Positions 12,223 to 19,009 of a stretch of DNA of 23,087 bases are shown here, in pieces; position 1 is the stretch's first letter; every line of letters starts with the position of its first letter. The stretch is from CAYQUV01 sp964421005. Lineage in GTDB: Bacteria; Patescibacteriota; Minisyncoccia; Minisyncoccales; CG1-02-41-26. Made by a program: the position numbers and the translations under genes. Location: positions 1 through 23,087 of the forward strand of contig CAYQUV010000010.1 in NCBI GenBank assembly GCA_964421005.1. Reading direction: 5' to 3'. The notes below the pieces were generated by a model, which made no database searches, was not told the DNA's origin, and worked only from the letters and a program-made list of their open reading frames with translations.

Positions 12223-13773
12223 TTACTTTATTAACATTTTAATCAAATCCCGCGGGACCCGGCTTTCCAGTAAAATTACAGATTCCGGCGGGCAGAAGTT
12301 TTTCAATTTCTCAAAAATTTTTTCTTCTTTTGAAAGAAAAACAATATTTTCTTTATTCATTCCTGATTTTTCAGCTCCTTTTCTTAATTCTTTCAATCTA
12401 TCTTTCGTTGTGATTATGGCCAGGTCGCAAACCTTCCCGATTTTCTCTCCTATTTTCTTATGGATTTCTTTTGAGGTAAAGCCGAGTTCAATTAGACAAG
12501 GCATAACAATAACTTTCTTAGGAATACCTTTTTCTCTCGACCATATTTTAAGATAATCTAAATGGGAAATAATGCCTTGGGGATTGGCAGAATAAGTGGC
12601 ATCCAGAATATTCCACCTGTTATTTCCCTCCAAAAGCCGGAGAGCACCCGCCAAAGAAGTCAACTTGTCGCAAGCTCTTGAAACGTCAACTAAACTCATT
12701 CCAAACTCTTCGGCTACAATTGCCGCCATTAAAATATTTTCAACATTGTGAATTCCTATGATTTTCACCCTGAAATCTGCGGAAACACTTTCTTTTTTTG
12801 AAAAAACCTTAAAAGAGATTTCTTCTTTTTCCTCTTTAACGTTTTCAGCCCAAATATCAGGTTTGATTAATTCATCGGCTGACTGAAAACCGCCCTGCTG
12901 AAAAGCAGTCTGTTGAAAAGCAGCCGGCTGAATCGTATCCGGCCGGACAACTGAAATTTTTTTCGGAATTTTTGTCTTCTGGTAAAGCTCACGGCAGTAT
13001 TTGTTATTTCCGTTAAACACAGCCAGACCATCATCGGGCAAACTCTCAATTAGTTCGTATTTTGCCCGAATTATGTTTTGCTGCGAACCAAAAGTTGAAA
13101 GATGCTGTTCTGAAATGCCGGTCAAAATGCCTATTTCTGGTTGGAGAAATTCACAAACTTCTTTAATTTTCCCCACCTCATAAGCTCCAACTTCAGCGAT
13201 AAAAATCTGATGTTCTTCGTTTAATTTTTCTAAGATAGTTTGAGCAATGCCAATCTCAGCATTAACGTGTCTTTCTGTTTTTAAAACTTTAAATTTGTCC
13301 GATAAAATTTCTGCCAAGAATTCTTTGGTTGACGTTTTGCCGTAACTCCCGGTGACGGCAATAACAGAAAGAGACTTAAACTTTTCCCTTTTTTCCTTGG
13401 CTTTTTTTAAAATTCTATTTCTCAGAAAAATCGTTGGAATCTGAAAAATTATAATCAGTGAAGAGAAAATCAGGGGAGATAAAACAAATAAAACCAAAAG
13501 AGAAATATAGAACAATTTTAACGGTAGTTCAAAAAGTTCAAAAATAATTAATCCTGTTAAAAGTATTCCGAAAAACGAGATAATAACGGTTTTTTTCGTT
13601 AGCCGGGGAAATCTTACTCTATAAAAAGTTGAAATCAGTTTTCTTACTTTTTGAGCTTCAAAATGTGCTCGGAATCTTCCCCAGTGGTATTCTTTTAACT
13701 GCCAAAGCCAGAGCCAGAAAAAGAGCGCTCTGATAAAAACAAAACACCAAAGAATTGTTACTAATATTTTCAT
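12223..13773 (-). CDS. murF: MurF-like Mur ligase with N-terminal membrane domain
   Basis: MurF adds D-Ala-D-Ala to UDP-MurNAc-tripeptide. The 516-aa protein has the Mur ligase ATP loop TGSYGKTSTK at about 141-150, HVNAEIGIAQTIL (about 169-181), the central-domain block E-x-G-AYEVGKI, and a C-terminal domain (NRWNILDATYSANPQGI; MPCLIELG). The first 140 residues, where canonical MurF has its substrate-binding domain, are instead two or three membrane segments (about 3-24, 63-82 and 86-116) with a basic linker, so the enzyme is probably anchored to the inner face of the membrane. Residues about 282-300 contain three imperfect copies of a pentapeptide ([AG]FQQ type). MurF is the best match, but a different Mur ligase role is possible. 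The start abuts the hydrolase stop. Confidence 0.85.
   Translation of the reverse strand: MKILVTILWCFVFIRALFFWLWLWQLKEYHWGRFRAHFEAQKVRKLISTFYRVRFPRLTKKTVIISFFGILLTGLIIFELFELPLKLFYISLLVLFVLSPLIFSSLIIIFQIPTIFLRNRILKKAKEKREKFKSLSVIAVTGSYGKTSTKEFLAEILSDKFKVLKTERHVNAEIGIAQTILEKLNEEHQIFIAEVGAYEVGKIKEVCEFLQPEIGILTGISEQHLSTFGSQQNIIRAKYELIESLPDDGLAVFNGNNKYCRELYQKTKIPKKISVVRPDTIQPAAFQQTAFQQGGFQSADELIKPDIWAENVKEEKEEISFKVFSKKESVSADFRVKIIGIHNVENILMAAIVAEEFGMSLVDVSRACDKLTSLAGALRLLEGNNRWNILDATYSANPQGIISHLDYLKIWSREKGIPKKVIVMPCLIELGFTSKEIHKKIGEKIGKVCDLAIITTKDRLKELRKGAEKSGMNKENIVFLSKEEKIFEKLKNFCPPESVILLESRVPRDLIKMLIK
12883..12928 (-). repeat. Three 15-bp coding repeats inside murF
   Basis: Three imperfect 15-bp units with the core CTTTTCAACAG or CTTTTCAGCAG on the minus strand encode PAAFQQ-TAFQQ-GGFQ. 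They lie in a loop of the central domain and keep the reading frame. Confidence 0.6.
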
Positions 13774-14565
13774 TTAATCCCGAGATATACCGCTTAATTC
13801 CGAGATGACGAACTTTTTAATTGTTTGAGCCAAAAATTCGGGGTCTTCTAAATGAGGGGTATGGCTGATATTTTTTAAAATTTCCAGTCTGGAATTTTTA
13901 ATCTTCTCAGCCATCAGCCAGGCATCAGCAAGGGGTGTTATTCTGTCTTTTTCACCCCAGATAATCAAAGTAGAAACAGAAATTTTGTCCAAAAGAGGAG
14001 TTAAGTCTTCGGCTAAAACATTTTTTATTGTTTCTTTCAAAGCACCTTGAGCTTCAAGATAATCGGTTTTTCTCAATATATATCGGTAAAAACATTTTTT
14101 AAAAAATTGCCACAATCCCCTTAACTGAGGTTGCTCTTCGATCTTTAATTTTTTAACCGTTTCTGCTACCCTAATCAAGATTTTTCTGAATAATGTGGGC
14201 TTTTTTTTAATGCCAGCGGCGGAAACAAGAATCAGACCCCTAATCTCTTTTGAATAAATACTCGCAAACTTTATTGCTATTCTTCCTCCAAAAGAGTGAC
14301 CTAATAAAAAAAATCTTTCTTTGGATAAAGGAAAATTTTTCTTTTTTTGTTCAATAAAATTTATAAACCAGTTAAGATAATCATCAAGATTCCACGGTTT
14401 CTTCAGAGTTGTTTCCGGTTTAAATCCTGGGAGGTCAGGAATAATGACTTCTATTCCTTCTTTTTCAAGTTCTTCTTTAACTTTCTGCCATTTTTCTTTT
14501 GAGCTTTGCCAGCCGTGTAAAATAATCAAATGCCCGGCAGTTTGACTATTTTCTGATTTTCTCAT
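13774..14565 (-). CDS. Alpha/beta-fold hydrolase
   Basis: The 263-aa protein has the alpha/beta hydrolase core: oxyanion-hole motif HGWQSSKEKW near residue 17, the nucleophile elbow GHSFGG (Ser about residue 91), an acid in WGEKDRITP and the catalytic histidine in NISHTPHLEDPE near the C-terminus. The full triad is therefore present. There is no signal peptide or membrane segment. It overlaps serS by 4 bases (ATGA) and directly abuts murF (TAA followed by ATG), so it is tightly coupled to both. The family includes esterases, haloalkane dehalogenases and peptidases; the substrate cannot be named. Its place between serS and murF suggests a link to cell-envelope or amino-acid metabolism, but that is only context. 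Confidence 0.88.
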   Translation of the reverse strand: MRKSENSQTAGHLIILHGWQSSKEKWQKVKEELEKEGIEVIIPDLPGFKPETTLKKPWNLDDYLNWFINFIEQKKKNFPLSKERFFLLGHSFGGRIAIKFASIYSKEIRGLILVSAAGIKKKPTLFRKILIRVAETVKKLKIEEQPQLRGLWQFFKKCFYRYILRKTDYLEAQGALKETIKNVLAEDLTPLLDKISVSTLIIWGEKDRITPLADAWLMAEKIKNSRLEILKNISHTPHLEDPEFLAQTIKKFVISELSGISRD

Positions 14566-15809
14566 TTTCTTGGGATTGTTTTAAATCCTAAGTATTTTTG
14601 TAAAACCTTAGGAACGTCTATTTTTCCATCTTTTCTTTGATAATTCTCCAGAATAGCAATTAAGGGTCGCTGAGAGAAAACAGTGCCGTTCACCGTATGG
14701 ACAAAGTTTAACTTGCGGGAATTTTTATCCCGGTAACGAACATTTAATCTCCTTGCCTGATAATCAGTACAGTTTGAGGTTGAATGGGTTTCACGATATT
14801 TTTTCTGCCCCGGAAACCAGGTTTCAATATCGTACTGGCTGGCAGTCGGAAAAGCCATATCGCCGGTACATATTCGGACAACTCTGTAAGGTAGTCCAAT
14901 GGCTTTCATTAATTCTTCTTCTATTTCCAGAAAAAGACGGTGTTCTTTCCGGGAATCTTCCGGTTTACAGAAGCTGAACATCTCAACTTTATCAAATTGG
15001 TGAACTCTAAAAATCCCTCTGGTATCTTTGCCATAAGCTCCGGCTTCTCGACGAAAACAGGAGGAAAAACCGAAATATCTTCTTGGTAATTCTCCCTCAT
15101 TCAATACCTCATTTGCATGCATAGGACCCAATGAGTGCTCGGCTGTTCCTATCAGATATAATTTGTCTCTTTCAATAAAAAATCCTTCTTCAGGCGCTTT
15201 TATAAAATAGCCCATTCCCCACATCATCTCCGGTTTTATCATCACCGGAGGAAGAACAGGGGTAAATCCTTTTTTGAGTAAAATATCAAAGGCAAAATTT
15301 ATTAAACCGAACTCAAGCAAAACTGCTTCTCTTTTTAAATAGCCGAATCTCGGGCCCGCAACTTTGGCTGCCCTTTTAACATCTATGAGGTCTAAATTTT
15401 CTCCGATTTCCAAATGGTCTTTTGGTTTAAAATCAAACTTCGGGATAACCCCCACTTCTCTCAGTACCACATTATCTCTTTCATCTTTTCCCACCGGGAC
15501 ATCATCCAGGGGAAGATTGGGAATCTGGTAAATTAATTCCGCAAGTTCTTTGTCAACTTTTTCTAAATCCTCATTGAGATTTTTTATCTTTTCTTTCAAT
15601 TCCCTGCCCTTTCGTATTTTCTCTTTGTCAGGTTCTTTTTCCCCGGATATTATATTTCTCCGATGACGAAGCTCTTCAACAGCCTTTAGTGTCTCTCTTT
15701 TTTCTCTGTCCAATTCCAAAAGCTTTGAAATATCAACATCAATGTTTTTTTTCCGGCAACCCTCTTTTACTTTATCTGGGTTTTGACGAATGAAATTTAT
15801 GTCAAGCAT
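14562..15809 (-). CDS. serS: Seryl-tRNA synthetase
   Basis: SerRS charges tRNA-Ser with serine. The 415-aa class II enzyme begins with the tRNA-binding coiled-coil arm (about 30-110, DREKRETLKAVEELRHRRN). The catalytic core has TAEHSLGPMHANEVLNEGEL, motif 2 FSSCFRREAGAYGKDTRGIFRVHQF, and motif 3 NGTVFSQRPLIAILENYQ. Bacterial enzymes often have NGSGLAVGRTL there, so the variant NGTVFSQRPL is noted, with its arginine kept. It lies 20 bases after lysS and overlaps the hydrolase by 4 bases at the other end. The stop is TGA, so UGA is read as stop here. No Shine-Dalgarno site is visible. Confidence 0.97.
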   Translation of the reverse strand: MLDINFIRQNPDKVKEGCRKKNIDVDISKLLELDREKRETLKAVEELRHRRNIISGEKEPDKEKIRKGRELKEKIKNLNEDLEKVDKELAELIYQIPNLPLDDVPVGKDERDNVVLREVGVIPKFDFKPKDHLEIGENLDLIDVKRAAKVAGPRFGYLKREAVLLEFGLINFAFDILLKKGFTPVLPPVMIKPEMMWGMGYFIKAPEEGFFIERDKLYLIGTAEHSLGPMHANEVLNEGELPRRYFGFSSCFRREAGAYGKDTRGIFRVHQFDKVEMFSFCKPEDSRKEHRLFLEIEEELMKAIGLPYRVVRICTGDMAFPTASQYDIETWFPGQKKYRETHSTSNCTDYQARRLNVRYRDKNSRKLNFVHTVNGTVFSQRPLIAILENYQRKDGKIDVPKVLQKYLGFKTIPRK

Positions 15810-15829
15810 AATTGATTTTTCTTAAAATA

Positions 15830-17299
15830 TTATTTTTCTTTTGGTTTCATTGTCGGGAACAAAATTACTTCTCTTAAAGCATGGGAATCAGTCAGCAGAG
15901 CAACTAGCCTATCTATTCCCATGCCAAAGCCGGCAGCCGGCGGCATCCCATATTCTAAAGCTTCCAGAAAATCCTCGTCCATTCTCTGGGCTTCAGGCAA
16001 TCCCTTTTTATGCAATTTTTCTCCTTCTTTGAATCTTTTTCTTTGTTCAAGGGGGTCGTTAAGTTCAGAAAAAGCATTGCTTAGTTCAACTCCTCCGACA
16101 ACTAACTGAAAGTTTGCTAGTTTTGAGGGATTTTTTTCAAATGCCTTGGCTAAGGGCTGAAACCCTAAAGGGTGATGTAAAATAAAAGTGGGAGCCCATA
16201 TATTCGGACGACAATATTTTTTGTAAATTTCATCGGCAATCTCGGCTTTTGGCCTTTCCTTTTCAACTTCTATCCCAAGCTGCTTTGCTTTCTTAACCAA
16301 ACCCGCTTGATTTACTGTCTGGTAGTCAATTTTTGTGTATTTTTTAAAAAGCTGGTTGAATTCAATCCTTTTCCAGGGCACTCTAAAGTCAATTTTTTTA
16401 CCTTTATATTTTATTTCAGGTTTGCCAAAAATTTCCTTGAGCAGATAAGTGAACATTTTCTCAACAAATTCTGCCATATCTTTGTAGTCGGCATATGCCC
16501 AGTAAAATTCAAGCATGGTAAAACCCGGATTATGAGAGCGGTCTATTCCTTCGTTCCGAAAACATTTTCCAATTTCATAAACCTTTTCAAAACCGCCGAT
16601 TAAAAGCCGCTTCAGATAAAGTTCGGGAGAAATCCTTAAATAAAGAGTCATATCCAGAGCATTTAAATGGGTTTTAAAAGGTCTTGCCCGAGCTCCTCCG
16701 TAAATCGGCTGCAATATAGGAGTTTCAACCTCCAGAAAACCTTCTTTTTCAAGAAATCGGCGCAAATTTTTTATAATCTTCGAGCGGAGAATAAATTTCT
16801 CTTTGACATCAGGATTAAAAATCAAATCCAAATACCGCTTTCTGAATCTTTCTTCTATATCTTTCAAACCGTGCCACTTTTCGGGCAGGGGTCGGAGAGC
16901 TTTGACTAACATCTTGAAATCAGACACTTCAAGGGTTTTTTCCCCTGTTTTTGTTTCAATTAAAACGCCTTTTGTTTCAATAAAATCGCCTATATCAAAA
17001 AAATCCTGGAAGAATTTAAATCCTTTTTCGCCTATTTTGTCTTTTCTAAAAAGAATTTGGATCTTCCCCGTTCCATCTTTCAAATCTGAAAAGATAACTT
17101 TTCCATGTAATCTCAAACTGAAAATCCTCCCGGCTAAAACCACTAATTTCTTCTGTTTTTTTAATTTAGAAAAATCCTTCAGAACATCAGAAATCTGGTG
17201 AGTTCTCTTTGTTTTCGAAGGATAAGGATTAAAGCCAAGAGAGAAAACTCTTTTTAATTTTTTGAGCCGATTTTCTCTTATTTCTTCTAAACCAGCCAT
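15830..17299 (-). CDS. lysS: Lysyl-tRNA synthetase, class II
   Basis: LysRS charges tRNA-Lys; a tRNA-Lys(UUU) gene is also in the window. The 489-aa protein has an N-terminal OB-fold anticodon-binding domain (about 25-140, with LAGRIFSLRLHGKVIFSDLKDGTG) and the class II core with LRISPELYLKRLLIGGFEKVYEI, FRNEGIDRSHNPGFTMLEFYWAY (motif 2) and GFGMGIDRLVALL (motif 3). The frame is open upstream to 17404, but that extension is hydrophobic, runs into a terminator and does not resemble the family; the ATG at 17299 gives the normal start MAGLEEIRENRLKKL. It heads a six-gene operon lysS-serS-hydrolase-murF-femAB-ftsQ. Context joins amino acid charging with cell-wall synthesis (inference). Confidence 0.96.
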   Translation of the reverse strand: MAGLEEIRENRLKKLKRVFSLGFNPYPSKTKRTHQISDVLKDFSKLKKQKKLVVLAGRIFSLRLHGKVIFSDLKDGTGKIQILFRKDKIGEKGFKFFQDFFDIGDFIETKGVLIETKTGEKTLEVSDFKMLVKALRPLPEKWHGLKDIEERFRKRYLDLIFNPDVKEKFILRSKIIKNLRRFLEKEGFLEVETPILQPIYGGARARPFKTHLNALDMTLYLRISPELYLKRLLIGGFEKVYEIGKCFRNEGIDRSHNPGFTMLEFYWAYADYKDMAEFVEKMFTYLLKEIFGKPEIKYKGKKIDFRVPWKRIEFNQLFKKYTKIDYQTVNQAGLVKKAKQLGIEVEKERPKAEIADEIYKKYCRPNIWAPTFILHHPLGFQPLAKAFEKNPSKLANFQLVVGGVELSNAFSELNDPLEQRKRFKEGEKLHKKGLPEAQRMDEDFLEALEYGMPPAAGFGMGIDRLVALLTDSHALREVILFPTMKPKEK

Positions 17300-17375
17300 A
17301 TATACTATTTTAACCCTTAAAAAAATTTTTTCAACTTTCCAAAAAAAGAAAGAAACTGAAATCAAAAAAACAAAT

Positions 17376-17404
17376 ATAATATCAATAAAAAATAAATAAA
17401 ACAA
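17376..17404 (-). promoter_or_regulatory. Possible promoter of the lysS operon
   Basis: On the minus strand TTGTTT (17399-17404) and TATTAT (17376-17381) are separated by 17 bases. The -35 match is moderate, and the whole stretch is AT-rich, so this is a candidate only. It lies immediately after the tauE terminator. Confidence 0.4.
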
Positions 17405-17445
17405 ATAAAAAAAGGAGATACTCTAAAATTTGATTATCTCCTTTT
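17403..17445 (-). terminator. Terminator after the rrf2-tauE unit
   Basis: AAAAGGAGATA (17410-17420) pairs with TATCTCCTTTT (17435-17445): an 11-bp stem with a 14-base loop and, on the minus strand, a U-run. It lies 80 bases after the tauE stop. Confidence 0.8.
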
Positions 17446-17524
17446 GTTATATTCCGTTATATTACAAAAACAAGTTGTTAAAGAGCTAATTATAAAGACA
17501 AAACTGATTATAGAAGCCGATATA

Positions 17525-18262
17525 TTATAAACTCAAAATAGTCCTTATGCTTAATAACACAATCAAAACACCGACTATTACCATCAATAAACGGGAAGGC
17601 AGTTTCTTGCAGACATAAGCCGCTAAAGGAGCTGCTATAACTCCTCCAATGATTAATCCAAGAATTACCTGCCAGTACTGAACAATCCCCACTAATGTAA
17701 AAAAGGTCGCCACCTCGGCTATAGTGACAAAAAATTCTGCAAGATTGACCGAACCAATGGAAAATCTCGGATTGGTTCCTCTGGCAACAAGGGTTGAAGT
17801 TACTATGGGCCCCCAGCCACCGCCGCCTATGGCGTCGAAAAACCCGCCGGCTATTCCCAAAGAAAAAACATTCTTAACGGCTTTCTCTTCTCCAATTTTT
17901 CTCACCGCCCTTCGGATAATAAACAAACCCATAAGAAGCAGATATACAGCCACCAAGGGTTTTATTATCTTAACGGAAACAGAAGTAAGAATATAAGCTC
18001 CTAAAACTCCACCAATTATTCCGGGGATTAAAAGCCTTTTGAATAAACTTTTATCAACATTCCCAAACTTCAAATGGGAAAGCCCCGATACGCCGCTGGT
18101 GAATATTTCTGCTGTATGAACGCCGGCGCTTGCTGCAGCCGGAGGAATCCCAATACTCAGCAAAAAAGTGGTAGCACTAACCCCGTAAGCCATACCAAGA
18201 GCTCCGTCAATTATCTGAGCAAAAAATCCGACTGCGGCAAAAATAATTAAATCTCCATCCAT
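17525..18262 (-). CDS. TauE/SafE-family transporter (probable sulfite/organosulfur exporter)
   Basis: The TauE/SafE family comprises polytopic inner-membrane proteins, several of which export sulfite, sulfoacetate or related anions. The 245-aa protein is very hydrophobic with about seven or eight membrane segments and the two-fold repeat of the family: FFAQIIDGALGMAYGVSATT near the N-terminus, and GGFFDAIGGGGWGPIVTSTLVARG at about 134-157. A strong Shine-Dalgarno site, AAGGAGGTGA, lies just before the ATG. It follows the Rrf2-type gene by 43 bases on the same strand, so the regulator probably controls it. The substrate is inferred only from family and neighbour. Confidence 0.9.
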   Translation of the reverse strand: MDGDLIIFAAVGFFAQIIDGALGMAYGVSATTFLLSIGIPPAAASAGVHTAEIFTSGVSGLSHLKFGNVDKSLFKRLLIPGIIGGVLGAYILTSVSVKIIKPLVAVYLLLMGLFIIRRAVRKIGEEKAVKNVFSLGIAGGFFDAIGGGGWGPIVTSTLVARGTNPRFSIGSVNLAEFFVTIAEVATFFTLVGIVQYWQVILGLIIGGVIAAPLAAYVCKKLPSRLLMVIVGVLIVLLSIRTILSL

Positions 18263-18305
18263 TTCGTCACCTCCTTAATAAAAAGGGCTGTTTAAAAGAA
18301 TAACT

Positions 18306-18728
18306 TCATTTTTTTCTGTCCGTTTTTCTTACCAAATCTCCAAAAGTTGTTTTCTCCAATTTAGTAGCAATGTAATCTCTTATTTCTTTAAACAAGTTTA
18401 ATAATTGCCTATTCTTTTCAATGGGAGTATGAGAATAAAAATATTTGCTTACCGATTCAACTGGAGCTATAGCCCCGTCCATCAACCTGATTATTTCAGC
18501 AATAGATATTTTTTCCGGTGGCTTCGCCAGCATATATCCTCCCTTTACTCCTCTTTCACTTTTTAAGTATCTTGCTCTGTTTAATATTATTAATATTTGT
18601 TCCAAATATTTTCTGGGTATTTTTTTTCTTTCTGAAATATCTTTTATTTTAATAAATCCTTTATTGTAATTCTCAGATAAATCAATAAGAGCCAAGAGAG
18701 AATATTCACTTTTAGTTGTCAGTTTCAT
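18306..18728 (-). CDS. Rrf2-family transcriptional regulator without cysteines
   Basis: Rrf2 proteins (IscR, NsrR, CymR, RsrR) are small winged-helix dimers. The 140-aa protein opens with the family sequence MKLTTKSEYSLLALIDLSE, has IKIKDISERKKIPRKYLEQIL and the wing RGVKGGYMLAKPPEKISIAEIIRLMDG. The three cysteines that bind an Fe-S cluster in IscR or NsrR are absent; the whole protein has none, so it is more like CymR-type members that do not carry a cluster. CymR regulates sulfur metabolism, which would fit the TauE/SafE gene 43 bases downstream. The ATG has no clear Shine-Dalgarno site. A palindrome overlapping a promoter is found at 18853-18900. Confidence 0.92.
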   Translation of the reverse strand: MKLTTKSEYSLLALIDLSENYNKGFIKIKDISERKKIPRKYLEQILIILNRARYLKSERGVKGGYMLAKPPEKISIAEIIRLMDGAIAPVESVSKYFYSHTPIEKNRQLLNLFKEIRDYIATKLEKTTFGDLVRKTDRKK

Positions 18729-18745
18729 TTGATTGTTGCTTTTAT

Positions 18746-18826
18746 GTTTTATCTATCTATTTTGTATTTTATCTACCTATCTTACCCTTACGCGCCTATT
18801 TTATTTTATCCGTCTATCTATCTTTT
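18746..18826 (-). repeat. Degenerate GATA-type short repeats in the rrf2 leader
   Basis: On the minus strand, GATAGATAGA, GATAGGTAGATA and TAGATAGATAAAA-like words recur within about 80 bases directly upstream of rrf2, with GGATAAAATAAAATAG between them. No open frame with a ribosome site reads through them. Confidence 0.5.
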
Positions 18827-18852
18827 TTTCTTCTCTACTAAATATATAGAAA

Positions 18853-18900
18853 AAGTTGTCTTTATATTGGCAACTTATCATTTAAAAACAATGTTGTCAA
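18853..18900 (-). promoter_or_regulatory. Candidate rrf2 promoter with palindromic operator
   Basis: On the minus strand TTGACA (18895-18900) is followed by TAAGTT (18872-18877) after 17 bases; the -35 is perfect and the -10 weak. AAGTTG (18853-18858) and CAACTT (18871-18876) form an inverted repeat with a 12-base spacer that overlaps the -10, a suitable place for autorepression. The leader to rrf2 would be about 140 bases. The remainder of 18729-19009 shows nothing else I can name. Confidence 0.5.
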
Positions 18901-19009
18901 GAAAAATTTTATCCACAGAAAAGTAATTTATTCAGATAGAGTTTCTTTGAGAGTTTTTTAAAAAAGTAGATTCCGAAAATATATGTTTTGAAACCATATT
19001 TTAAAATTT

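Noticed and set aside
17300..17404. 35-residue hydrophobic N-terminal extension of LysS
   Set aside because: It runs into the tauE terminator and possible lysS promoter, does not resemble LysRS, and the family start is the ATG at 17299.
18729..18926. 65-codon hydrophobic plus-strand frame divergent from rrf2
   Set aside because: It lies over the rrf2 leader and promoter, has low complexity and no ribosome site.
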